Assembly: GCA_010015805.1 (NCBI GenBank)
Contig: ML978130.1
Location: 558,001-622,000 of the forward strand
DNA: 64,000 bases
Direction: 5' to 3'
DNA from: Rhizodiscina lignyota
Taxonomy: Eukaryota > Ascomycota > Dothideomycetes > Aulographales > Rhizodiscinaceae
Below, in pieces: positions 1 to 10,274 of this stretch. Each line of letters begins with the position of its first letter. Positions within the stretch are counted from its first letter, which is position 1. The position numbers and the translations under genes were made by a program. The notes beneath the pieces were generated by a model. It was not told where the DNA came from and did not search any database. It saw only the letters and a list, made by a program, of their open reading frames with translations.

Positions 1-826
1 CAGTCCTTCCCTCCAATCCATCAATCGGGTTTTGGTCCGAAACTTGAAGTCCCTTTGCAATGGCATCGATAGTCAGTCTTCGCAGACCCGCGCTATCCAC
101 GCGGTATGGCTGCGACGGATAGCTGCTGAACATTCCCGACTTGAACATCTCTAAGCTTGCTACTGCCAAGCCTTCGCTTCTCTTGTAGTATCTGCCAGAC
201 TCCTTGCTCTTGTATTGCCATTTGGTGCCAGCGCCTGCATCCAGAAGAACTGAAACGACAAAAAGATCGATGAGACGGCGGGTGCGCTCTTGCTGGTCGA
301 CGGTTGAGGGCCATGTTGCCATGAGCTGGTCAATGCGAGGACGACCGCCTACGTCGAAATGCTGCCATCGGCCGTGTGGTGGGATTGATGCGTAGTCTGG
401 TGCGTAGTCTCTCTGTTATCGGTTAGAGTTAGTGTCAAAATACTGCTATGTTATTGTCAATTGACGGGAAGCGGTGCGAACCTTGATGATAGCAATGACA
501 TAGGCAGAAGTATCGTGCAATTTGCTCATGTCCACGACAAAATGCTTCAGCTGATTCCTCTTGGCCTGCTCAAAGACAATGCGACTCCTTTCCCTCACCG
601 CATGGATGCTCCTAAGATATCCCACGGGGTTCACCGAGGGATCTGGAGCTCGCGGTATGGGGATCTGTGCGAGTTGCTGCATGGCGCCGTTGGTGCCTTT
701 GGAAGAAACTGGCGTGACGGGCGACTTCATCGAGCCATTGGACGTGACGGAGAGAGTGGAATTGTCGGAGCGGGCGAGCGAGTTTGATTTTGCACTGGAA
801 GCGCTCTTTTTGCTAAACAGCCCCAT
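1..826 (-). CDS. URC4: URC4-like DUF1688 protein, uracil catabolism, 5' part (runs off left edge)
   Basis: DUF1688 proteins include URC4 of the fungal URC pyrimidine-degradation pathway; the biochemical step is not well defined. The ATG is at 826-824. Exon 1 (826-482) encodes a Ser-rich leader and then the family's conserved opening block, NPVGYLRSIHAVRERSRIVF, near residues 66-85. A 69-bp intron (481-413, GTTCGC...ACAG) joins ATCATCAAG to AGAGACTACGCACC in phase 0. Exon 2 (412-1) continues as RDYAPDYASIPPHGRW and is still open at position 1 (...IDAIAKGLQVSDQNPIDGLE). About 252 residues are present of a family that is usually well over 400. The 5' end faces a 1.5-kb gene-free stretch. Family identity is recognised from the conserved sequence; the URC role is inferred from the family. 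Confidence 0.85.
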
Positions 827-2388
827 TTTGAGGGTGAGCTGTGCGTGAGCTTGCTCGCGTCAGGCGACCAGGCCCTCGAGTGCTACTGCTGGGTTGTTGA
901 GCAATCGGAGAGTTGCGGTGCTGCAGGAGTGCGCGCTTGTCCGAAGACACGATCAGCACGCGCAGCAATTGGGCGATTATAAAGCTTGCGGTGCGATGAG
1001 AGCCGGTGGTGAGTGTGGAGATGCTCGGTTTATGTTTATGCGAAATGGTCTGGAGAGGGTTCAGGGATGGCTTTGATGTGGGTGTCTGTGTGTTCCCGCT
1101 CTGCTTTTTAGTCAGTGCGCCGCAGGTACCGTACGATCCTTGCAACGCAGCAGCGAGATCGAGGCCGTTCGCAGCGAAAGGGTAGTCTAGCGTCGCTCTC
1201 GGGTTCCGGCGAGCACTGATGCTGTGGGCAGGAGCACGACGTCGGCGTCGCTGGTGTGGGCAGCGTGCTGTGGGATGGGACAAGTGAGGATTGGGGAGAA
1301 GCAGCGAGCTGAGGGAGGCGAGAAGGAGGAAGAGGAGGCCGGCCAGCAGAAAGTTTGTCTCTCCTCTCTCAGGAGCGATTGCCGAACGCGATTCATTCAT
1401 TAGCAGACATTGGCAGTCATTTGCCAGCAGCCACGCTCGTGCCTCTGCCGTCTTGAATAATGCCACTGGGCCTGCCACAGCAGATTCCACCGCGCGCCTA
1501 AATCCAAGCGATGCCGTCCATGTCGTGCCATCATTGCCAATAAATGTGAGCACGCGATCTAGTAAGTGATCGGCCGGTGCCATCGACACGAGCACGCGAA
1601 ATTTTTATCTTCCGCATGGAGCATGGCTGAGAGGCACGCAAGAGCTGGCTGTGAGATTCAGGAGAGCACTGGGCGCCGGGAAGCTTTCCATCCAAGTCGA
1701 AGGGACGGAGCTCCGCATATAATCTCGGAAGCGGTGGCTGGAATTGCTTGCATCGGGCGCTGTCGAGTTGGGCAATAGTATTCCATATTATTCCATATTA
1801 TTAGCAGCGTCGCGAGATTACTCGGCGCCATCCGAGTTGCAGCCATCCAAGCGATTGGTCTGAGCACGGCGTGCGGCCCACGCGAGCGCCACACTTGCAT
1901 GCGAAATAAAGCCACCTCCGCCACACTCCCCCCCAAACCCACTCGCGGAAGCCGGTCCGCCCACTTTAACTTGCGCCGAGCTTCTTCACCGTCGTAAGTA
2001 TATCACGACCCTCTCAAAAGTCTCCGTAAGTTAGAGCAGCTCCGTACTCCACACACATACAACGGAAGACTTCATCCGTGGATGCTTCTCCTCGTCCTCG
2101 TCAGAGCGTTGTCCGACTCGCCATCGAAATATGCCATGTCCTTTCTGTGCTCAATACTGTACAGGAGGGCTTGCAATCTATCAGCATCTCCATCGGACGA
2201 GTTATTGTGGAAAGAGTGTATGGTGTTATTCCCACTGACAGCCTCGTCGTTAGTGTCTCTACGGAGTATATATCTATGAGCTATTGCTCATCTTCAGATC
2301 CCGTCTGCAGCCCACGTCGTCTACGTCATCTTTCTTCGTCACGTCTCATCCAATGGAGAGGGCATAGTGTTTTCCTCTCAACACTCTC
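827..2388. other. Intergenic, promoter side of the URC4-like gene
   Basis: No supported gene. A long open frame on the minus strand (1595-813) overlaps the start of the URC4-like gene, is Arg/Pro/Ser-rich and resembles no known family, so it is taken as chance. A 10-bp unit, ttccatatta, is repeated twice at 1781-1800. The stretch presumably contains the URC4-like promoter and the 3' side of the transporter remnant. Confidence 0.5.
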
Positions 2389-2884
2389 TCACACCGCGGC
2401 TTGTAGAGAGAAGAGCATGATACACTGGATGAATTGACAGGTCTCAGCAAAGATAGCGGTATTCTCATAGTGAACGGCGTTTCTAGTAATATCAACGCAC
2501 AGCCCATAGACAAGCATGGCAGTCTAATTTTCGAACCAATTTCTTCTCTTCTTGCGGTGTCCATGAAAGCAAAGGGTGCAATCGATGTCGACATTCGTAT
2601 TGTGACTTCTCGTAAATGTCGGCGTAATGTACAGCCACGACGGGGTTGAAGAATGGATTCGCAGAGTTGGAGGCTCCGGACTCATCGACCTCTTCCAAAG
2701 TGACACCAATATCGCTCTTGTCTTGGGGAGAGGCATCACTTGGAACAGCAGAACCCGGAGTTTCGAAACCTTTGAGGTCAGGTTCGATACTCAGGTCTGG
2801 CGCTGCGATTGTGGGTTTATTGGAGGCTATTTTGCTCGATCTCGAAGCGTTTCTCTTTCTTATCGATGCGATCTCTGCTCTCAT
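2389..2884 (-). pseudogene. Truncated Dal5-like (ACS family) MFS transporter, N-terminal fragment only
   Basis: Exon 1 (2884-2501) encodes the cytosolic N-terminus typical of allantoate/vitamin-type MFS permeases, ending HPLLSWTPQEEKKLVRKLD and then CHACLWA, the entry to TM1. A plausible 76-bp intron (2500-2425, GTGCGT...TCCAG) joins it to CIMLFSLQ, which matches the family's TM1 segment (usually C-I/V-M-F-F-A-L-Q). A stop follows four codons later, at 2389. The next family block (D-R-G/Y-N...) and the remaining 11 transmembrane helices were not found downstream on this strand. The fragment is about 139 residues against roughly 480-550 for the family. It lies directly downstream of the flavin monooxygenase gene on the same strand, a common pairing in fungal nutrient-scavenging loci. 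It looks like a decayed or deleted transporter; an unusual extra intron cannot be fully excluded. Confidence 0.6.
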
Positions 2885-3603
2885 AGACGAGTATTATAGC
2901 CATTCAGGCATTTGTCAAAATGACGATATGGGAAGGCGGTTTGAATACAGCATGACGCCCACAGATGGCGTGCGAGAAGTCTGCTATCAGATTAGTAACA
3001 TCGGTGGATGTCGCAAAGCAAATGTCCATGAAAGTGTGAGCAGGTGTGACTCGTCTTGCGCGCTCTCCATGTGCATACGCTTTTGGCTGCTTACACGCTT
3101 GGTAGGCGTCCAAAGGGAGCAAACCGGTGAAGCTGTTGAAAACACCGTTGGAGCACCTTTGCGTATCATCGAATCAATGTAGTTAATGGATTTACGCGGT
3201 CGCTGCGCTCACTGCCATGCGATGGCGCGATCACAGGAACAGCTTGACAGGGCAGAGGCATGACAGAATCGAGCGATCAGTGAGCGCCAAGATCTAGCGC
3301 CACACTGGCGATTCTCATAAAGACCTATAATTTCAAGAGCTCAGAAATAAGTGCCCGAATCTCACAATTGGAAGCTTCCACGTTATCTAGCCAAGCTCAA
3401 AGTCGAAAGACATTGGCGGGCGGCCCCTTTGTTAGTGTGGTATGAAAAAGCCTTAAACAGCAAAGCGGTATTTTAATTTAACTAGCAACAGACATGCAAC
3501 GTACGCCGTACGTTCATCGCCGCTCAGCCAGGGAAAGCTGAGTACAGAACCAGGAGCAGAAGCAGAAAGAGTGCGCATGTCTTTCAGTCGACGCATTATA
3601 TCC
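2885..3603. other. Intergenic between transporter remnant and flavin monooxygenase
   Basis: No gene supported. Short open frames occur on both strands but none has a recognisable motif or consistent splice pattern. Confidence 0.4.
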
Positions 3604-5154
3604 TCAACTAGCTTCAATCTTCCTCTTCTTTTGAGCTGGCTCCTCCTCACTGACCTCCTTGGGCGCATCATCACCAGTTGCCCAATGGAAACGGCTACCA
3701 TAATGGTCTGGTAGGAGCCCGCTTTGGCCGAAGAGTGTTTCTCTTGCAGTAATTCCTTCTTTAACTTCCGTCCTGAAGAGCCCTCTCTTCTGTAGCTCTG
3801 GTATGACATACTCTATGATGTCTTCAAAGGATCCGGGATTCGTTATGTGGGACAGGTTAAACCCATCTATATCGGCCACCTCTGCCCATTTTTCAAGTTG
3901 ATCAACGACAGTTTTTGGCCCGCCAATTATCTTCGGCATCATTCCGCCCAACATCAGAAAGTCAACAATGCGACTTTTTGTCCAATTCAGATTTGCCGAT
4001 CCGGGAACTGTCTCATTCCAGCGTTCCACTATTGACCGCACAGATGGAACCTTCGAAAAGCGGAAGTCTTCGTCGTCGGTAAACTTTGAGAGGTCTACAC
4101 CTGTCCAGCCTCCAAACAACGCAAGGGCACCTTCGCGGTCGCCGTACTTGAGCAGCTCCTCCTGCTTTGCCTGCGCTGCTTCGTCCGTTTCCGCAACGAT
4201 GACGGAAATGCCAGCGATGATCTTTACATGGTACGGATCTCTACCATATTCTTCTGCAGCAAGTTTGCGAATTGCGTCTACAGTTGCCCTCACCTTTTCT
4301 GGCGTTTGCGCTCCGACGAAGATGGCCTCTGCGTGCTTCGCGCCGAAGTTTCGCCCAGCCCCTGAAGTTCCTGCTTGGAACAATAATGGTGTCCTCTGAG
4401 GAGATGGCTCGCAAAAGTGAGGCCCTGGTACTTTGAAATAAGTCCCATTGTGGTCGATATTTCGAACTCTTCCGGTGACGGCGTATATGCCACTCTCGCG
4501 ATCTGCAATGACTGCGTCATCTCGCCAGCTTCCTTCCCACAGCTTGTACACGACATCCATATACTCATCAGCGATTTCGTATCGTTTGTCATGCTCTACC
4601 TGAGTGTCTAGGCCATGGTTGCGCGCAGCGCTCTCTAGGTACGATGTCACAATATTCCATCCAAGACGGCCCTCAGAAAGATGATCGACTGTGGACAGCC
4701 GCCTTGCGAGTGCATACGGTTGGTTATAAGTAGTGCTTATGGTGACACCAAAGATTATGCTTTTAGTGACTGCTGCCATCGCCGGGACTAGATAAAGAGG
4801 ATCGTTGGCGGGAAACTGAGCTCCCGCGCTGAGTGCGGGCTCGAAATTTGCCGGACCTTTGTATACATCGTAGGCACCCAGTGTGTCGGCGATGAACATG
4901 GCGTGGAAGCCAGCCTTGTCGAGCAGCTGCGCGAGATCGGTCCAGAAGCTGAGCTTTTTGTACTGATCAGTCTTGTTACGTGGATGCTTCCATAGTCCAG
5001 GCGACAGGTGACCTGGAGTGTTCATGACAAAGGCGTTCAAGATCAATTGCTTTTTGCGACTCCCTCCATTTTCTCCATGGTTTTGTGTAGAAGATGCCGC
5101 TCCATTCTGCGTGGATGATGCAGCAACAGTGCCGTTCTGTTTACTGGGCGCCAT
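3604..5154 (-). CDS. FMNH2-dependent monooxygenase, luciferase-like, NtaA/SnaA/DszA family
   Basis: An intronless gene of 516 codons, with the ATG at 5154-5152 (MAPSKQNG). It has a low-complexity Ser/Gln/Asn leader (about residues 1-35) containing two near-copies of SSTQNG. The bacterial-luciferase TIM barrel of the nitrilotriacetate/dibenzothiophene-sulfone monooxygenase family follows: LNAFVMNTPGHLSPGLWKHP, then FWTDLAQLLDKAGFHAMFIAD, NDPLYLVPAMAAVT, EGRLGWNIVTSYLESAARNHGL and PLLFQAGTSGAGRNFGAKHAE. These enzymes use FMNH2 from a partner reductase to oxidise amines, sulfonates or thioethers; the substrate cannot be read from sequence. The C-terminus is acidic and then basic (QKKRKIEAS), which resembles a nuclear signal but is probably a family tail. 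Its only same-strand neighbour downstream is the broken MFS transporter. Confidence 0.9.
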   Translation of the reverse strand: MAPSKQNGTVAASSTQNGAASSTQNHGENGGSRKKQLILNAFVMNTPGHLSPGLWKHPRNKTDQYKKLSFWTDLAQLLDKAGFHAMFIADTLGAYDVYKGPANFEPALSAGAQFPANDPLYLVPAMAAVTKSIIFGVTISTTYNQPYALARRLSTVDHLSEGRLGWNIVTSYLESAARNHGLDTQVEHDKRYEIADEYMDVVYKLWEGSWRDDAVIADRESGIYAVTGRVRNIDHNGTYFKVPGPHFCEPSPQRTPLLFQAGTSGAGRNFGAKHAEAIFVGAQTPEKVRATVDAIRKLAAEEYGRDPYHVKIIAGISVIVAETDEAAQAKQEELLKYGDREGALALFGGWTGVDLSKFTDDEDFRFSKVPSVRSIVERWNETVPGSANLNWTKSRIVDFLMLGGMMPKIIGGPKTVVDQLEKWAEVADIDGFNLSHITNPGSFEDIIEYVIPELQKRGLFRTEVKEGITARETLFGQSGLLPDHYGSRFHWATGDDAPKEVSEEEPAQKKRKIEAS

Positions 5155-6440
5155 TTTGGACAACAACGAGTAGCTGAATCGAGGGTTTGATGCAACCAGA
5201 CAGCTTCCAGAACTTCACTCTCACTTTGTTCCAAATAACTAAAGAAATTCATTCCTCTCCGAGTACCGGCGTCCTGTGGGATTTCTCGACGCAGTACGGC
5301 CCGGTTTATGCCATTTTGGAGCGTCGCACGCCATCGACACTTGGGTCAGCATCTGATTGGTTGCACCTTGTCCCTGCATTCAGCCTCCATGTTGGTCGTC
5401 TCCTTAGTCCACTCTCTCAACATCGTACGCTCCTCCCTTCGTATGTTACAATTGAATGAATTTAGACACTCGGCTGCAAGGTTCCGAGGAGCTTCGTGTT
5501 GCCTTTCGGAATGGAAACGCGCCATTGTCAGACGACCGTGACGAGTACGGGAAGCCCTTTCCAGTCAACTGGAAGTGCCTCACATAAAAGTCACGATATG
5601 ATATCGTATCTTTCTGTCATTCCAGGCGTTTTCTCTGACAATTTATTGAACCTCGTCACATTTAACGTCGGCAAGGGCATCAGCTTCTTTTTCTAGGGTA
5701 CAGGCTATGATAGAACTCTCTTCTGCGTCGTCATATTGGTCACACTGAAAACAGAACACCCGTCTTCTTGAAGAGTAAATAAAAGGCGAGATGTGTATGG
5801 TGGCTAGCTACTCATTTGGTACAGGTCCTGAAGATTACCGTTTGCTCCTCCCCGACGTGGTTTTAACATACCTTTTTCTCATGCGTGTATTACTGAAGGC
5901 AAAGGGATCGATACCTCAATATTGCTTGGCATCGGGCTTACATTTTAAATGTGCTCATCTCCCGTACCTTGAACCTTACAAGGCCAATGTTAGAGTTCCA
6001 CATGCTCACGCTTCACTCCAGATCATCTGCCGACGATGTGGTAAATGGACGGAGTACGGAGTAGCCAATTATTTATCTAGTCAATAATATCATTAGAAAC
6101 TCGATTGTTACACAGTCGCTTACATATTACAAACTGGCTTCAGCACAATACACCTAATCGTTGGAGCGAATATTTTTGTACAGACAGAAATATATAGGTT
6201 CGTGTCCAGACTCATGCGCCACGACACTCGCCACACCCTTAACCCAGCCACATTGAATTTAGCGTGATTCCATGAACCTCGCGTTCGTCGACCTTCTTCA
6301 ACATAACAATTAATATACCACTGTAGCCACAAAATAGCGGCATACGGATTCTCGGCTGTTAGCATTTGCAATTACTTCACGAGGAAATGAGACATGAGCA
6401 CTTACAGCGACAGTAACCTCCAATTCCACCTGCTCACGCC
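5155..6440. other. Intergenic, divergent promoter region
   Basis: Separates the minus-strand monooxygenase from the plus-strand auxilin homologue and so holds both promoters. A small perfect inverted repeat, ACGATA-TGA-TATCGT, lies near 5594. No open frame here has a recognisable family or a convincing splice structure. Confidence 0.45.
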
Positions 6441-9354
6441 ATGGACGACCTTTCAGGGCTAGACTGGTCATCGTCCAGCTCTGCGAACAAAAGCAACGCC
6501 TCTCAGTCTAGCGCACCTACCTTCTCATATCCCTCCATGAAACCCACCTCTCCGCCTCCTCTTTCAGGTCGGTCGACTCCGCTCTCACTCTCCGCTCAAG
6601 CCTCCGGAAGACCTGCCAGCAATGCGCCGTCGAAATCTACGACCCCAGCAAACGACAGCTTCTCGAGTCTACTCTCACGAAATAATGCCGCCAAGCAAAA
6701 TGCGAACCTTTCGATGCAAGAACGGCAGAAGCAGCTGTTGGAAGAGAAGGCCAGACAGGAGGAGGAGCGGAGGAAGAAGCTAGATCATCAGTTCGGCGCA
6801 AATGATAATACATTCTGGGAAAACATAGGGAGTGGAAAGAGCACACCTGATCCTACATCTGCTGGGCTGCCAAAACAACAGGGTTCTGGAGGAAGCTTGT
6901 CTGCAACGATCAATAAGCCATTCGCGGCCCTAAATGCTCATAGGACTACTCCGGCGAATACTTCAAGTGAGAGCGACCTCTTAGCAGCGTTCGACTCAGA
7001 TGCTCCGGTCGACAGTTCGAGCCACTTTCCTCCTGCACCGGACAGTCGCTCAAGTACACCAGCTCATGCATTTAGTAATGGAAGCACCAATACAGGTACT
7101 AATGCGCCTACCTCATCCTTTGACGTTCCTGACGAGGATGACGATCCCTTTGGACTTGGCTCACTGCCACAAAAGCAATCCTCTGTTCCACGGCCAGCAG
7201 TGCCAGCTGATGATGATGACGATGTGCTTGGTCTCCTTGGAAAGCCTGTCTCAGAGAGGCCAGCGCAATCTCCGCAACATGAAACAACACCAGAGCTTAC
7301 CGATGAAGAGCCACCTTCACTAGAAGCTACCGATCCGAGAGACAAAGCCGTAGCTGAGTTGGTAGACATGGGATTCCCGGCCGACCAAGCTGCAGTAGCG
7401 TTATCGCAAACTGACACTGGCGTCAATGTCCAAGCTGCTGTTTCACTCCTTCTGAATGCTGCCCACGAAGAGGCTAGGCAAAAAGCGCGTGGCAATGCAC
7501 CGGAAAGACGACCCAGTCCTCGTTTTGAACAAGAACAAGACGAGCCACGATCATCACGTCAGGAGAGAGGAGATGCAGTGCCAGCATGGATGCGAAATGA
7601 AAGGCCACAGTCAGGTCAAAGGCGACAGAATAGTCAATCGCCGGCGCCTGAGAAAGACGTTACGCAGTATGCTTCAGAATTCGGTTCTACATTATTCAAA
7701 TCTGCAAATACGCTCTGGAAAACTGGTCAAAAGAAAGTTCAGCGCGCTGTGGCCGAATTCAACCAAGAAGCTCCAGCAGATCCAAGTCAGCCGAAATGGA
7801 TGCGTGATGTTATGGCCGCTGAGCAGGAGTCCGCTGCCACGGCCAGGCGCCAAAAACAGCCAGACAACGTAACTGATGAAGCTATGATGCTAGAGAGTGG
7901 TGGAGGAAGGCCACGGAAACCATCTCGCAGACCGCAACAACCTGAGAATGGGTTCAGAGATGGGCCTCACGATTTCCCTACGCAAAAGATCGAGCAAAGG
8001 TTCAACGAGCAGAGATTCGACGATTTACCTCCCCGTCCATCGCCGCGTCCACGATCTCCACCACGCAGTCGACCATCCCCGGCTCCAGCAGCTGCAATCC
8101 CATCATCACGTGGCTTCAAATTCGATGACGATGCAGCTACAACTGCATACACCAGCTCTGCGCGTCGCCGCACACCAGCGACTTCGAACGCGCCGTCAAG
8201 AACGGAATCACCCGTCCAGAAACCTAACAACAACCCCTTCACCCAGTCTCAACCCACCCAAAAGGCAACCACATCAAAGGCTCCTACTCCTCGCACCCAG
8301 CCTTCGACTCCGGCAGCTCCACCAAAGCCCAAACCTCCACCACGGCAAGTTCCACCCGTTTCACCTACAGCACTCGCGACATCTGGCCAGCACAGACAAG
8401 CTGGCTCCGACGCCTTCAAGCGCGGCGACTACGGTGCCGCACACACTTCGTACAGCGCTGCTCTACACTCCCTCGGTGCACCGAACCATCCCGTTGCGAT
8501 TGTCATTCTGTGCAACCGCGCAACAACATCTCTCAAAAACGGCGACCCGAAAGCCGCAGTTGCGGACTCGGACAATGCTCTCGGTATCATCGGTCCCGGT
8601 CTCGGCAGCGGCGAGAAGATCGGCACGGGTGCGGGAGGGGAAGAGAAGGAGATGAGAGAGTTCTACGGCAAGGCGCTGATGAAGAAAGCAGAGGCACTCG
8701 AACACCTTGAGAAATGGGCCGATGCAGCAATGGTATGGAGGCTCGCTGTCGAAGCTGGAGTAGGCGGCTCAGTGAGTATCCAAGGCCGTAATCGCTGCGA
8801 GAAAGCTGCAGGAGGTGGAGGTGCTGCTGCGAATGGCACATCGACACCCGGCCCAGCGTCCACTCGTCAGACTCCCGCCAAAACGCGTCCCAAACCCGTA
8901 CCTCGTCCTGTCATCAACACTGCCAAGTCTGCCGAAGCGGTTAAGCAGCTGCGCGCCGCGAATGCCGCTGCAGAGAAGGCCGACGACGAGAAGTTCGCTT
9001 TATCTGACAGCGTCGACGCCAAGCTCATCGAGTGGAAGGGCAGCAAGGCGGATAATCTGCGCGCGCTGCTGGGTAGTCTGGATAAGGTGTTGTGGCCGGA
9101 GGCAGGATGGAAGAAGGTTGGTATGCAAGATTTGGTGCTGCCTAACAAGTGCAAAGTGGTGTATATGAAAGCTATTGGGAAGGTGCATCCTGATAAGGTA
9201 TGTGAGAAAGAAAAGTTTATGGATGGAATGAGACGAGGCTGACGATGACCAGATTGCGCAAGATGCGACGACGGAGCAGAAAATGATTAGCGCTGCGGTG
9301 TTTAGTACGCTGAATGAGGCGTGGGATAAGTTTAAGCAGGAGAATGGGCTATAA
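6441..9354 (+). CDS. SWA2: Auxilin/SWA2 homologue (UBA, TPR and J domains)
   Basis: Auxilins recruit Hsc70 to clathrin-coated vesicles and drive uncoating at the Golgi and endosomes. Exon 1 (6441-9197) and exon 2 (9253-9354) flank a 55-bp intron (9198-9252, GTATGT...CCAG) placed right after the HPDK of the J domain; the spliced protein is 952 residues. In order: a Ser/Pro/Thr-rich N-terminus with Asp-Pro-Phe and Trp-type clathrin/adaptor motifs (e.g. DDDPFGLG), a Gln/Glu/Arg-rich helix (QERQKQLLEEKARQEEERRKK), a UBA domain near residues 298-342 (VAELVDMGFPADQAAVALSQ), a Pro-rich linker, a TPR block near 653-775 (AFKRGDYGAAHTSYSAALHS), and the C-terminal J domain with KAIGKVHPDK near 909-919. 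This order matches yeast Swa2. Exon 2 ends STLNEAWDKFKQENGL. Likely a constitutive housekeeping gene. Confidence 0.93.
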
Positions 9355-10274
9355 CGATATTGATGGGTTGGGATGAGAGGTTCATGGGAAAGATTCGAGG
9401 CTTTTGTAGGGCATGGGAAAGGTTTGGGCGCTTGAGCGACGGAGTTGGCATTGTTATGAGCATCTAAATTGATCTGTTGCTCAGATAGATCTGGTAGACA
9501 TGTGAGATGCAGCAATTCCAGATATTAAGGGAATTCAGTGATGTTCGTTTATATCTGTGCTAAAGGGGGCGTAGGTAGTCTTGTATCTTACAATGACTGA
9601 GATCATATTTAGTGGGTTGCATCATTACTTGCGGTATGTTCGGTCGCGAAGTTTCCAGCCCTGAATTTCAAGACTCGCTCTTCACACTAGAATCTCCTGT
9701 ACTGAAAAAGAGTTTCAGATACGACCGACACCCCCTCTCGAATTTCAGGGCTGGAAACCCCGTGACCCCCACGTTCGGCAGGTCCAGGCCGGGGTCCCAG
9801 ACCGCGACACGAGACTAGCTCGACAATAGCTCTGTAGTAACATGTTGCCAATCCCAATCCAATAAATTTAACTCACTCTCTTCTCCCGGGACTAGAGTCG
9901 GAGCACCCAGGAGATTAGGCCAGGCAAAGTTGACAGACCTACATACACGAGCTGTCTGTTCAATCTGCTAAAACCGGGGCTGTGCCGGCTGCAAGCATAA
10001 GGTACAGGGAAGGCGAAGACAAATGAACACCAAGCTCGAGGTCGAGGGTGCCTGCGATGCAGAGTGGAGTACGGTCTCGCTGCAGGTTGGTATACAGTGG
10101 CTGCAAGGCCACGAGGCTGCATTTGCTGTGGCTGTGTCAGAATTCCGTCTTGTTCCTTCAGCCTGATCATAATACTCCTTTCGCTTTTGTGGCCATTCTT
10201 CTCTCTTGATCAAGCGTCACTGGCACTGCTTCCCGAATACTTCATACAAGCTTTCAACACTCAGTCTTTGCAGT
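9355..10274. other. Intergenic with a long-armed inverted repeat
   Basis: No gene supported. It contains the 19-bp inverted repeat described separately (9651-9758), a short C-rich run near 9760-9800, and presumably the promoter of the NACHT gene starting at 10275. Confidence 0.45.
9651..9758. repeat. 19-bp imperfect inverted repeat, 70-bp loop
   Basis: Left arm 9651-9669 (gtttccagccctgaatttc) and right arm 9740-9758 (gaatttcagggctggaaac) are reverse complements except for one base. The 70-bp spacer codes for nothing recognisable. A hairpin, a small MITE-like element or a protein-binding palindrome are all possible. No target-site duplication was evident. Confidence 0.7.

Noticed and set aside
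813-1595. 260-codon open frame on the minus strand upstream of and overlapping the URC4-like start
   Set aside because: Composition is Arg/Pro/Ser/Leu-rich without any motif, it overlaps a well-supported gene start, and no start context or splicing supports it.
2646-3182. 178-codon plus-strand frame antisense to the transporter remnant
   Set aside because: The minus strand carries recognisable transporter sequence, so this is most likely its shadow.
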